64,000 bases of DNA from Oscillospiraceae bacterium (GTDB lineage Bacteria > Bacillota > Clostridia > Oscillospirales > Ruminococcaceae). Positions 8,634 to 19,500 of the stretch are shown one piece after another. The translations under genes and the position numbers were made by a program. The stretch's first letter is position 1. Every line of letters starts with the position of its first letter. The DNA lies in NCBI GenBank assembly GCA_009777415.1, contig WRLX01000001.1, positions 1 through 64,000 on the forward strand, given 5' to 3'. The notes beneath the pieces are model-generated. The model saw only the letters and a program-made list of their open reading frames with translations, was not told the DNA's origin and made no database searches.

Positions 8634-10217
8634 ATGTTATCATTCGACATTACCGACAAGCAAATCAAGCTTGTAAAAGGCTCACTTGCCGGGAGCAAAA
8701 TCCGTATTAATGCCGTTGAAACGCGTGATATTCCCGAGGGGGCAATCGTAAACGGGTATGTAAATGACTTTGCCGCAGTTGCCGATTTAATTACCGGAAT
8801 GACTTCTGCAAAGAAAATTTCCGATAAGGATATTGTCGTTTGTATTAACTCGGGTTCGATTCTCTACAAGGAGTTAGAGGTGCTTAAACCTAAGTCGCTG
8901 AAAAATACTGCGACTATTGAGGCTATGATTGTGGCTCAAATGGGGATTGCCACAGATTATAATGTTTCTTACTCTGTAGTAGGCGATGGGAATGCCGATG
9001 CGGACGGTAATCCTACTATAAAGGTAATGGCGACAGCCTGCCCGCAGAGAATGGTTGACGGGTATCAGACCTTGTTTGCTCAGGCGGGGCTGAAGCTTAC
9101 TCAAATCAACATCAGCAACAACTGCATTACCCGCCTTATTATGAACACACCAAAGCTCAAGGATGCTATGCCGTTTTTGTGCATCCAAGTGGACAGCGAT
9201 TTTGTCAACATTAATCTTTATGAAGACGGGCAGGTTTCGATCTCGCGCTACATAAAGATTGACCCCGCCGACTATGAAGATAACCCGGACTATGTTAATA
9301 TAGCCGTTTTTGACAACCTGTTCCGTATGATTCAATTTATCGGGCAAAGACCGGGGGCGAAGCCACTGAAACAAATCATGTTTTACGGGATAATTAAGGA
9401 CTTTGTTGCTCTTTCAAACTCTATTTCGTCCTTTAATGTCCCCGCACACGTTCTCACTATGCCCAATAATATAGTGAAATTCTGTGAGGTTGACTTTTCC
9501 AAATACGCTAATGCAATCGGTGCGTTTTATAAAGTTGACCCTATTATGGAACACGTAAACCTCCTTCAGTCTGTTGCGGTAAAATCTAAGCAGGGCGGGG
9601 GAATGTTCCCGGTTAATCTGCTTTTGACTGCGGGAATAACTGCCGGATTGGTTTTCGGCGTTTACATGATAATCGGGCGGGTCAACAACAACTTAGTCAA
9701 TCAGACAAACCAAGTCAATGAGTTGATTCGGGCGGGTGACTATGAAGCAAAACGAATGGAAATGGAGCTGATGCAGGATGTTCTCGGCAACTTTTCCAAC
9801 TATAAATATGCGGTAAAATTGGCGCAGGTTATGTTTGACTTTTTGCCGCGGGGGGATTTGCCGCAGATTTCAACGCAATTGCTCGATGCGGTTCGCGTAG
9901 TGGGCGAAAACCCGGAATTAGGCGGCGCGTTCCATGCTATAAGCGATGTTTCGTGGAGTGGCTACGATTTGCGGATGACTGTATATTGCGGCGACACTGT
10001 TTTCCCTGCCGATTATGTTGATGCGCTTAATCAGCTTGGATTTTTCGAGAATATAACTTACGGAGGATTTAGGACTGTTTCGGCGGGAGAAGTCGGCTAT
10101 GTTTCCGAGGGTTCAGTCCCCGGGGGCGGTTCGGTTATCGCATTTGAGCTTTCAATGAGGCTGAAAGGCGGTCATATATTTGAATCCGACGGTAGAAGAT
10201 ACGGCGCAGTTGATTAA
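8634..10217 (+). CDS. Fused PilM (actin-like ATPase)-PilN protein of the type IV pilus alignment complex
   Basis: N-terminal LSFDITDKQIKLVKGSL and actin-like fold pattern; internal TM FPVNLLLTAGITAGLVFGVYMIIG then coiled coil and PilN/GspL-like periplasmic domain. Confidence 0.75.
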   Translation: MLSFDITDKQIKLVKGSLAGSKIRINAVETRDIPEGAIVNGYVNDFAAVADLITGMTSAKKISDKDIVVCINSGSILYKELEVLKPKSLKNTATIEAMIVAQMGIATDYNVSYSVVGDGNADADGNPTIKVMATACPQRMVDGYQTLFAQAGLKLTQINISNNCITRLIMNTPKLKDAMPFLCIQVDSDFVNINLYEDGQVSISRYIKIDPADYEDNPDYVNIAVFDNLFRMIQFIGQRPGAKPLKQIMFYGIIKDFVALSNSISSFNVPAHVLTMPNNIVKFCEVDFSKYANAIGAFYKVDPIMEHVNLLQSVAVKSKQGGGMFPVNLLLTAGITAGLVFGVYMIIGRVNNNLVNQTNQVNELIRAGDYEAKRMEMELMQDVLGNFSNYKYAVKLAQVMFDFLPRGDLPQISTQLLDAVRVVGENPELGGAFHAISDVSWSGYDLRMTVYCGDTVFPADYVDALNQLGFFENITYGGFRTVSAGEVGYVSEGSVPGGGSVIAFELSMRLKGGHIFESDGRRYGAVD

Positions 10218-10231
10218 CAAGGGGGCGTTGT

Positions 10232-10282
10232 CGGGAAAACGAATTTCTATAGCACACTTGTGCAGAAAGGACAGGGGTAAAT
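10232..10282 (+). repeat. CGKR leader repeat upstream of pilO-like gene
   Basis: CGGGAAAACGAATTTCTATAGCACACTTGTGCAGAAAGGACAGGGGTAAAT. Confidence 0.8.
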
Positions 10283-11266
10283 ATGGCACTTAGCAAAAAT
10301 GAACAAATCGCGCTTTATGTGGTGATTTTCTTGGTAATCGCGGTTGCGGGGGGGATTTTGTTTTTAATGCCCGAGTATAACAAAATTGAAGAGAACCGTA
10401 ATATGCTCAATACGCGGAAAGCGGAATATGCGCGGCTTGAGGAAGAACTCGGGCTCGAAAAGTTTGAAAATGTCGAAAAGAGCATTATTGCGGCTTATGA
10501 GGACGGGAGAGGGGCTTCAGCGGCTTTTTACGACAACGAGATGAGTTCTTATGAAGCTGACCGACTTATTCGGGACGTGTTGCGCGGGGTTAATCTTGAT
10601 ACCAATAATCTTGTTGTTAATCCGCTGACTACTCACAGCTTGGTTATGAGCATTTTTCGGGATATTGACATAACATACGGTATAAAGGATATGGCTACTA
10701 TCGGTTCAGCCGAGGACATGGTTTCGGAAGGGGGGGATGTTGTTGCCGAGACTTCGGCGGAGGGTGAAACTGTCGCCGAACCCACTGCAACAACTGCACC
10801 CGTTTCTGCGGCTGTTCCCGATGAGGATGCGGGAGATTTAGATGCAATGATGGCATTTATGATGAATGCCCCGCGAGTTCAAGCACTTGACTTTTTTGAG
10901 CAGAATATAACCAATCAAGCGAGGGCGGCCTATGTGGTCACTGCTATGAGGGAGTTTTTGGCTAACGAGTCGGAAACCGTTGCTGTGCAGAGTGTGCGGT
11001 TTGAAATGCTTATGACAAGGCAGGAGGCTTTCGCGCTTTCAATGCACGTCTATAACCTTAATAATGCATCGTATATTACGAGCATGACTAACCAAGAGTT
11101 TAACTCTTCTTCCACTGTTAATGCGGACGGGGAAGTTGTTGCGGCGGACGGCGGAGGCAGACGGGTTTATACCGTTGATATGATGTTCTTTATTGTCGAA
11201 CCGATGGAAGAACCTAACTTCGATTACGCAAATCGGTTTAATTGGGAAGCTGTTATTATTAATTAG
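10283..11266 (+). CDS. PilO-like type IV pilus protein
   Basis: Single N-terminal TM (YVVIFLVIAVAGGILFLMPEY), coiled coil, position after PilM/N. Confidence 0.65.
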   Translation: MALSKNEQIALYVVIFLVIAVAGGILFLMPEYNKIEENRNMLNTRKAEYARLEEELGLEKFENVEKSIIAAYEDGRGASAAFYDNEMSSYEADRLIRDVLRGVNLDTNNLVVNPLTTHSLVMSIFRDIDITYGIKDMATIGSAEDMVSEGGDVVAETSAEGETVAEPTATTAPVSAAVPDEDAGDLDAMMAFMMNAPRVQALDFFEQNITNQARAAYVVTAMREFLANESETVAVQSVRFEMLMTRQEAFALSMHVYNLNNASYITSMTNQEFNSSSTVNADGEVVAADGGGRRVYTVDMMFFIVEPMEEPNFDYANRFNWEAVIIN

Positions 11267-11416
11267 CAAATCTATGTAACCGGAAAAACGTAACTTTATG
11301 AATTTCATGCTTGTGCAGAAAGGGCAAGGGTGACATTGTTTTAAGCAAATCTATGTAACCGGGAAAACGTAACTTTATGAATTTCATGCTTGTGCAGAAA
11401 GGGCAAGGGTAAAATT
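11265..11416 (+). repeat. Two tandem CGKR leader repeat units, 79-bp period, upstream of giant PilX-like gene
   Basis: AGCAAATCTATGTAACCGG(G/A)AAAACGTAACTTTATGAATTTCATGCTTGTGCAGAAAGGGCAAGGGT starts at 11265 and 11344; pilO stop codon overlaps the first unit. Confidence 0.9.
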
Positions 11417-14400
11417 ATGGGGAAATATGTTAATTTTGGAGAAAGAATGTCGCGGGTTTCGTCGAAACGAGGCAGTGTGCTGTTTATCGTTTTGGTTATT
11501 ATGTCGTTTATGATTATTCTCGCTTCCGCCGTGTATTATGCGGTTCAAAACGGGAGGCAGAGCGTTGTCATGGACTATTCCGACCAACAGGCGTTTCAGA
11601 CGGCTAACGATGTACTTAACGCTATGGACAGGTACTTGACTACGTTAGTCCCCGATGCCTCATCGGGAATCGGCGACCTCAATACCGCGATTTCCACGCT
11701 TAAAACTAACTGCGGGCTTACTGTGATTCCCAGCCCGCCGCTATATCCGGCGCGGGATTGTACACTGCCGTTTGGTCACGCGGACTACGTAAACTGCCGC
11801 GCGGTAAGACCGAGCAACAGCCCCGACCCCGCACCCGTAGGTGAATACTGCGGCGCGGCGGTTTGGAACGATGCATCTAATATGGGGAAAACGCTCGACC
11901 AACTTATTGCCGAAAGTGAGTTACCGACAACCCTCGTTCCTTTTAAGGAAGGTGTGCATTACCTTCGAGGCAGACAAACCGTAAACAATCTGCGTGGCGG
12001 AGGCGACACCGTTGATGTACTCATTTACGTAAACAGGCACGGCGAAATTGTTATTGAAGTCACTGTTGAATATAACGGCAGACGTGTTAATTTGTCGCGG
12101 TTTTATTCTGCCGGCGACCAAAGGCAGTTCGCCGCGTATTGGCTTAACCCGGGTGTAACCGAAGGTAAAGCATTGCACTGGGAATGGGTTGAAAAAGATT
12201 TACCGCGACCGTCACTTGCGGACGGTACTTTTGACCCCTCTTATTCCCAAGTGAACGTAGGTACTACACTGTTTGACGCTTGTTGGCTCGGCGGGAACGC
12301 CAATAACGGCTATGCGAGGAGGCGGGTGAACGATATATGCCGCAAAGCGAATTTGTGTATTGACCGTAACGCCGATGAATGCCCGCAAGCATCGACAGGA
12401 GGTTGTTTCGACCCCACAAGAGTAGGCTCTGCACCTGGAAGCGGGAATGATAACGACCCCGATATAACAGGCGTAAACCAATATCAGCTTATAGGCGGTT
12501 GCCACTCCACAAACTGGGACGCTTGCCATATCGGCAACGGCTGGTGGATTTGGGTAGGCGACACTACCGGAACGGGCGGGCGACCCGCGGCAGGTTCTAC
12601 AGCTCCCGCCGGGACTCAATGGGCAGGTGTGCGTTGGGATAATTGGTGTCATGACGGCGAAATGTTGGGCAGTGCGTGTGTGTGCAGGGGTTCGGCTGTT
12701 GCGCCGTTTACTTACCCTAATAAAGCGTGGCTGATTGGGCGCGTACCCGGTCCGGCACCGGGCCAACCGCCGCCTGACCCTTCCGACGAGCCCGAACCGG
12801 TTGGCAGAAACGATGATGGGACTTATACCTACGGGCCTCCGTGCGTGTTCACGTGGAGGCAGAGGGATGCGTTTCACATTACGGGTATAGGTTTGAGTGA
12901 TGCGGAATCAATCAACACAATAGCAAACAGGGGAACAGCTTCCCCTACCCATTATGATACAAAGTGGACGGTTTTGCAGGATGTTCACGGAAGCAGACGC
13001 GGATATTTCAGAGGTGACATTTCGACCTTGGGCAGCTTGCTAATCGGGGACGTTTATATTGACAACCCGGTTATACGAACCAAACCCATTGAAATAACTG
13101 TAAGAGAAAACCTGCTCGTCGGCGGACAATCGGCAAAAGCACGCGGCAATCGCGAAATTAGCGGTTTGAATAACCTTGGGGGTGGCGCGACTACCGGGAT
13201 TGTGGAAGTGAAAGTCAAAGGCGATTTGTACACTTTCGGCGGCGGACATTTCGGGGATAATGTAACTTATTATGTCACGGACGGTGACTTGTTCCTTAAC
13301 GGCGCGTCTGCTCCCGGAAGCGCGACCTTTTATGTAGGCGTGAACAGCGGGGTTTATAACGGAACGGGCAATAACCCCTCAATAATTTCCGGCAGTGGTG
13401 AAACAAATAATTTACCTGCGCGGGTAGTGCGTATGACTGTGGAAGAGACGGCTCAAATTAATGATGCCATAGATTTCAGAACGGGGCCTACAGATACGGA
13501 TAAAAGTTGGCCGTCGCCTGCGACACCAAGGGATATGACCCCGCGGTGGGACGGTGCTAAGGCTGATGACTGGGGAACAAGCACCAATACCAATAACCCG
13601 TTGACTAATCAATATGACATTGCGATTAACGATACAATCAGAAACGGAATATTTTATATTAACGAAAGTGCTGTAATTCGTAACCCTGCCGGGGATGGTG
13701 TTGCATCCGGTTCTACGTTGCTGATTATAGTCGATACGGGATTGGAAGGAACGGTAGAATGTGATGCTACGTCTTCCTCCTGCCCCGAAAACCTGTCAAA
13801 CGGCGGCTCGGGTACTTGCGGCGAGAAGAAGCCGAAAGAAATCCACCTTGATTTACGCGCAAATACAACAGGCGGCAACTTCCGTTGGAGAAACGGTTTG
13901 GAAGACAGCGTTCGGCTTGCGGTTTTGACGTTGGGTAATGGTGTTGTGGTTATAAATTCCACTAACGTAACCTATCTTGCCGGGGGCGAAAACGGCGGAG
14001 ACGGAAGCGGACGACACCTCTTTGTAGGGCCGTTTAACTTAGCTGTCGGGCGCGACACCGCGAATACAGACTGGATTCAATGTCCGCGACTTATGGATTT
14101 CACGAGAGCTTTAAACACAGTAGGAGTCCCGACTCATGTACCTGGTACCACTTACCAAGGGTGTGTCAGTCCTATTTCTGCCGATATATGCGTTCCACCA
14201 GGTGGCGGGGCGTGCGTTGAGGGAGCGTGTATTCCCGTGAATGCGGGGTGTACTACCTCTAATTGTGTGTGCGGTCGCGGATGCGGTCGATGCGTTACAA
14301 CACCTGCCGGAAGACCGGACCATGAAGAAGTCGGCGGCGGCGATAACAGGAGATTATGGTGTGTGCCGGGTTGGTCACAGCACGGTATTAATTGCAGAGT

Positions 14401-15148
14401 AGGGCGACTCATCGGATGTGACCCCGCCACAGATTTCCACGAAAACGGTTGTATACGCCCGTGCGTTGACGGCGTGGTACACTACAACGGTTGTACCAAC
14501 GGATGTCAAGGCGGATACCATATGCCTGAGTGTATAGCAAGAAGTTGCCGTTGCCGCAGAGGGGATTGCCCGGCCGGAGCTGCCGGAGTTTGTAACGATG
14601 GTGGTCACATAACCCATGTAGCCGCTTGCCCGGTATTAGTTGTTTGTAATTTCACTAATGGTGCTAATCGGCATACGGGGGCTTGCCAGTGGGGTTGTTG
14701 GCTGAATGGTTTGTTGGATTCCGAGGGGAGCGGTGCAATTCGTTCCGATGATGAGCTTTTGGCACGCGGTATAAGGCAGCGTAATCACAGTTCGGCATTG
14801 AATTTGCACGTTTATTTGGTAAACAACGGCAATACTGCCGACAGGATTAGGTTTGGACAGTGGGCGTTCCATGCGGTAACGGTGTACGCGCCGAGAATGA
14901 GTTTTGTGTACACGGCGAGTGCCGGTGACCGAGTTGTGCTGTTCGGCAGTTTGTTTGTTGCACGCCTTGATATAGGTACAATGGACCACTTTATAAGCAT
15001 GATGCCGGGTGGCGGGATTGGTATCCCACCGACTCCCTATGACCCGCCCGGATTCGGCGCACCCGATGTAAGCGGCAGTGGCGCGGGAAGTGATACGTTT
15101 AGTCCTTATGACGGGATTGGAAGCGGTAGCGACCCGGGTCGGCGGTAA
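11417..15148 (+). CDS. Giant PilX-like minor pilin (about 1243 aa), Cys-rich
   Basis: Hydrophobic N-terminus KRGSVLFIVLVIMSFMIILASAVYYAVQNGRQ then very long ectodomain with clustered Cys (CVCGRGCGRCV, CIARSCRCRRGDC). Confidence 0.7.
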   Translation: MGKYVNFGERMSRVSSKRGSVLFIVLVIMSFMIILASAVYYAVQNGRQSVVMDYSDQQAFQTANDVLNAMDRYLTTLVPDASSGIGDLNTAISTLKTNCGLTVIPSPPLYPARDCTLPFGHADYVNCRAVRPSNSPDPAPVGEYCGAAVWNDASNMGKTLDQLIAESELPTTLVPFKEGVHYLRGRQTVNNLRGGGDTVDVLIYVNRHGEIVIEVTVEYNGRRVNLSRFYSAGDQRQFAAYWLNPGVTEGKALHWEWVEKDLPRPSLADGTFDPSYSQVNVGTTLFDACWLGGNANNGYARRRVNDICRKANLCIDRNADECPQASTGGCFDPTRVGSAPGSGNDNDPDITGVNQYQLIGGCHSTNWDACHIGNGWWIWVGDTTGTGGRPAAGSTAPAGTQWAGVRWDNWCHDGEMLGSACVCRGSAVAPFTYPNKAWLIGRVPGPAPGQPPPDPSDEPEPVGRNDDGTYTYGPPCVFTWRQRDAFHITGIGLSDAESINTIANRGTASPTHYDTKWTVLQDVHGSRRGYFRGDISTLGSLLIGDVYIDNPVIRTKPIEITVRENLLVGGQSAKARGNREISGLNNLGGGATTGIVEVKVKGDLYTFGGGHFGDNVTYYVTDGDLFLNGASAPGSATFYVGVNSGVYNGTGNNPSIISGSGETNNLPARVVRMTVEETAQINDAIDFRTGPTDTDKSWPSPATPRDMTPRWDGAKADDWGTSTNTNNPLTNQYDIAINDTIRNGIFYINESAVIRNPAGDGVASGSTLLIIVDTGLEGTVECDATSSSCPENLSNGGSGTCGEKKPKEIHLDLRANTTGGNFRWRNGLEDSVRLAVLTLGNGVVVINSTNVTYLAGGENGGDGSGRHLFVGPFNLAVGRDTANTDWIQCPRLMDFTRALNTVGVPTHVPGTTYQGCVSPISADICVPPGGGACVEGACIPVNAGCTTSNCVCGRGCGRCVTTPAGRPDHEEVGGGDNRRLWCVPGWSQHGINCRVGRLIGCDPATDFHENGCIRPCVDGVVHYNGCTNGCQGGYHMPECIARSCRCRRGDCPAGAAGVCNDGGHITHVAACPVLVVCNFTNGANRHTGACQWGCWLNGLLDSEGSGAIRSDDELLARGIRQRNHSSALNLHVYLVNNGNTADRIRFGQWAFHAVTVYAPRMSFVYTASAGDRVVLFGSLFVARLDIGTMDHFISMMPGGGIGIPPTPYDPPGFGAPDVSGSGAGSDTFSPYDGIGSGSDPGRR

Positions 15149-15238
15149 TCCCCCCTGCCCGTTGGGCATCCCCCTTCCGGAGGGGGCGGCACGGAGTGAG
15201 CGGGTGCGAAAGAGCTAATTTTACAGGAGGAAAACCAT

Positions 15239-16537
15239 ATGAAAAAACTAAACTCAAAAAAGGGATTCGCGCTTGTTGAATGCGTGGTTGCTATCGGTGT
15301 GTTTACAATTATGTCGTTGATAGTGGCTATGCTGTTAAATGCGGCGATAACCACCCATAGGAGCAATATTAGCGAGACCCGCTCCTTACGGGCGCAACGG
15401 AATGACTTTATGGAGGGGGTTGCGGGTGGAAATATGCTCGACAGGGGGGACGCAACTAAACCGAGCATTGAGTTCAGCTTTGACGACGGTGCCGGCGGAA
15501 CAATCAGCCCGACATATGATTTCGATGCCGCGAATGTCTCCGCAAATGCGGAGGGGCTTCAGTTGACCGAGTATGAAACGAGTATGCTGGGGGATAGGCG
15601 GCAGACTGATAATATTCAGCCGATAAGCCTTTCACAAGTCCCGTGGAATGCAATTGCCGTTGGTCGTGTTGCGGGTGTGGCAATGGGTTCGCCCAATGCC
15701 ACGGTATTGAATAACAGCCCTATGACGCAACGCTGGCTGGGGGATGGCGGAGTTGCCGGAATCCCGTTTGTGAACACTAAAGAGTTGTTCTCGTATATAA
15801 TCCCGCCTCAAAGCGGGACTAATAACGGGGATGTCGGTTTTATTCCCGCACAGTCTGTCATTTGGGTTAATTCCAATGCGGGGGCGAAAAGCCTTAAAGA
15901 GTTCCGTGATACAATCGGTACCCCGGTGTCGATGCCTAATGTTGCCGATTCGGCTCATTTGGATTGGTTCGGGCAAAGACCCCTCGACACTGTGACACCG
16001 GGTACAAGTGTGCTTTATGCGAACATGGTTCAGCTTTTAATCAATAAGGACATACCGCCTGCGAGGCATAATCCGTCTTGTCCTTTGGGCGAGACTGCTC
16101 CGCCCGCACCGAATTGCACTTGTGAACCCTGCCGAATAGTTTTGCACGTTCCCGTGCGGGATATTACGGGGGCGACACCGATTGACGATCCTAAAGGTGT
16201 TATCGGGGTTGCGTTTCCGAATCATTTGCAAGGCAAGGTGTGGTTTGAAACAGTCCCCACGGCTGTTAAACACTGGCTTAATCCCGCGGTCGTAGGTTCG
16301 AGGGAACGGCGTTATGACATAATATTGGAAAGACCTGTCGGGCAGGTGCGATTTGATGTGTTTAATTTGGCATTGATTACAAGAGAGCCAATCAGCCGTG
16401 ATTGGAGAGACGGAAATGTTACGACTCATACTAAAGCCGTTGCCGAGACGGGCAGCATTAAGAAATGGTTGCAGTTAGAAATTTGCAGTGCTTGCGGAAA
16501 CGCACCGTGTGAAAGACAAGCCGGTTGCGGATGGTGA
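15239..16537 (+). CDS. PilV-like minor pilin with prepilin methylation motif
   Basis: KKGFALVECVVAIGVFTIMSLIVAMLL; Cys motifs NPSCPLG..CTCEPC and C-terminal CSACGNAPCERQAGCGW. Confidence 0.8.
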   Translation: MKKLNSKKGFALVECVVAIGVFTIMSLIVAMLLNAAITTHRSNISETRSLRAQRNDFMEGVAGGNMLDRGDATKPSIEFSFDDGAGGTISPTYDFDAANVSANAEGLQLTEYETSMLGDRRQTDNIQPISLSQVPWNAIAVGRVAGVAMGSPNATVLNNSPMTQRWLGDGGVAGIPFVNTKELFSYIIPPQSGTNNGDVGFIPAQSVIWVNSNAGAKSLKEFRDTIGTPVSMPNVADSAHLDWFGQRPLDTVTPGTSVLYANMVQLLINKDIPPARHNPSCPLGETAPPAPNCTCEPCRIVLHVPVRDITGATPIDDPKGVIGVAFPNHLQGKVWFETVPTAVKHWLNPAVVGSRERRYDIILERPVGQVRFDVFNLALITREPISRDWRDGNVTTHTKAVAETGSIKKWLQLEICSACGNAPCERQAGCGW

Positions 16538-16586
16538 AGCCTGTACTGCCTGTGCTATGTAATAATAATCAAGGAGGAGAAGGGTT

Positions 16587-19500
16587 ATGAGGTTTGATTT
16601 TAAGAGACTGTTGTCTAAGAAAGGGCTGACACTTGTTGAGGTGATGATAGCTACGGTTATTTTCAGCTTGATTACGCTTGCCGCGTTTACTATGTATCAG
16701 CCTATTGTCGAGATTGCCGGTTCAGTCCGCTCCGACAACGATATGCAAAGAATAGTCAATGCATCGGAAAACTATGTTGCACGTCAACTCAGGAATGCCG
16801 TAGAAATTGAGGTTCACAGGGTTGATGACCCCTTCACCGAAGTTTTGACGGATACGTCAATAATGGACCCTTTCACTAACGGCAGAACCAAACCGGGCGA
16901 TGACCCGCGTGCGCTTATAATATGGGACACGTCCACCTTGGCTACACCGGGGGCGACTCTTATTTACGATGTCCGGCTGCACGACACCGCTCCTTCGCCG
17001 AGTGTGATAAGCATTCCGACTACTATGGCAGAGCTTGAAGCGTTTCGCGTGTTCAATACCGCGTTTTATTCCGATATTGAGCTTGGAGTTAATGTCGGAT
17101 TGAACGAGCTTGTTCCAGACAACCAAGTACGCGACCGGACTTTCCTGCAACTGCAATTGGAAGCTCGCCGCGATGGTGTAATCAATTTGGCATCGGGTGC
17201 AACAACTCACGCTAACATATTGCTGTCGTGGATAGGGCTTGCCGAAGGCGGTGACCAAACCAAGTTTGAGGCGGGTCAGCTTAATAAAGCGAGTTTGATT
17301 GAAACCTCGCCTACAGGTAATGTATGGGTAATCCTTTACCATAACAACATAGACATGGACCGCCCGCCGCCGGAGATTCCCGTTTCGGATACTCCATGTC
17401 TCGCTGCTTGTACCGGTGTGCCGTGCGACACTTCTGTTAGCGGACACCCGGTTAATTGCCCCGGAACACTTCCGTGTTGGTCGTGCGTTGAGAGATGTCT
17501 GCCGGTGTGCAGTGTTTCCGACCCATCCTACGTTTGTCCGCCTCCGACTGTGGCGACAGATTGTTTCCGTTCGGGTTGCCTCAATTGCTTGAGTTCGCCG
17601 CCCAACGGCTTACCTTGCTATCCCGATTGCGGTCTCGGTTGTGTTACTCCGCCCAACGCAGTGGGTCTCGGTTGCGGCGAAAACTGGATTGGTGATATTT
17701 GCATATCCGAAGTCTGCTGTGATTGCGGCGACTTGGCAAATTGCATGGTTTGCCGTTATCGTTGCGTTGAAGTAGCCGGGGAGTATGGTTGCAGGAAGCA
17801 AATAACAGGGCTTATTTGCGACAATTGCTGTATCGGTTGCAAAATGCCGCCGCACTTAGGTTGCGTTTGCCCGCCTTGCCCGGTTTCCGGGTCTCATGAT
17901 TATGTAGAACTTTCTTCTGTTCCATCGACTTGCGAGGTAGGCGGCAACGGTTCTGTGACCTTTGAGTGTACCCATTGCGGTGATACTACGATTCATGCAC
18001 TTCCGCTTGCTGACCATGATTACACCGACATCAACTGGGAGAAACTCGATGATGCGCAACATCGCAGAAACTGCACTTATTACAGCGGTTGCGGCGGCTT
18101 TGACACGGCTTCTCATATATGGAGTTCGTACTCAGCTCCCGATGAGCGTGGTCAGCGCAGACGCTACTGTACGGTGTTTGACTGTGATGCCGAGCAGACG
18201 GGCGGCGTAGTCGCGAGCATTACCGATTGTGAATGTGAACCTGTAGTGTCCGACGGAGGAAGACACGATTGTCTGCGAATCGTGACTGTCAGCAATCGCG
18301 GTGAGACGGCAAGTGCCTTTACATGGACGGTAGTAACAGATGTCCCCGCGAGGTCGATTTTAAGGCGAGTAAATGCGGTTGTTACCGAGGGTTCGGTCCT
18401 TCGAGTTGTCCCGCTGAATACCGAAACGGCTCAACTCACGTCAACGGGAAGTGCCTTGGAAATACGCGCCGAAAGCGACTATGTATTTGAAGTTGTAATC
18501 TCGGTCATTGATTGTAACCACTCGGGTTACGAACATTCCGAAGTACCCGATAAAGAAGAAACTTGTACCGAATTCGGTTGGAAAGACCGATTGGTTTGCG
18601 AAAATTGTGAGGGCATTGTAAACGAGTTTGAGTCTTTATTGTTGCCCTTGGGTCATGAGGCCGATTACGACAATTTCGATGCTTGGGAGCAACGTAGCCC
18701 CGCAACTTGCGAAGAACCCGAATATTCATATGTAAATTGCGTGAGGTTTGATGATTGCGGATACCGTTTTGACTCGGAAATCGGCGATGACAGTTTGGGC
18801 GGACATCAATTAGAAGATGTTTCACGTATCGGGGAAAGATGTTTTGGCGGAATTGTAACGCGGCAGTGTGTCCGCGAAATAGGCGATGAAATATGCGGCG
18901 CAACGAGTACCGAACCTGTCCCGCCGGAAACGCCCGAATATGACGAAGACGATGATGCTTTCACAATAGTAAAAGATGAACCCACTTGTACCGAAGACGG
19001 CGGAACGGAGTACGTTTGCATCCATTGCAACGGGGATGCAGACGGGCACAGAAGGTCTGCTTCCGTGATACCCGCTTTGGGTCACGATGATGAACACGAT
19101 GATTGGGCGGTTAAACGAGCTGCAACCTGTTTTGAAGACGGTGAGGAAGCCCTCGTTTGCGGTCGTAACGGTTGCCGCGAAGAAATTGACACTCGGGTGC
19201 TTGTGTTCGAAATAGTGTTTATCGCCGTTGACGATGTACCCGCTACTTGTACGACTGACGGTTACATTGACGGGGAGGTTTGTGAGGTTTGTGAGGGCGA
19301 ATTCGATGGACACAGGCGCGGCGGCACTGTTGTGGATGCACTTGGTCATGACAGGGACGATTGGGACGTTGTTTCGCCTTCCGTTGTAGCAAGGTGTATT
19401 TCAGAAGGCAAAAAAGTAAGAACGTGCAGACGTGCGGAATGCGGCGAAAGTGACGAGTTGATATTGCCCGCTACGGGTGTGCATGATTTCGACTACGACT

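Noticed and set aside
12845-12860. TTCACGTGG resembling a half parS
   Set aside because: Not palindromic beyond CACGTG and poor match to the 16-bp site; likely chance.
15149-15205. Hairpins TGCCCGTTGGGCA and CCCCCTTCCGGAGGGGG between two pilin genes
   Set aside because: Probably ordinary intergenic hairpins or an attenuator; not enough to claim a distinct element.
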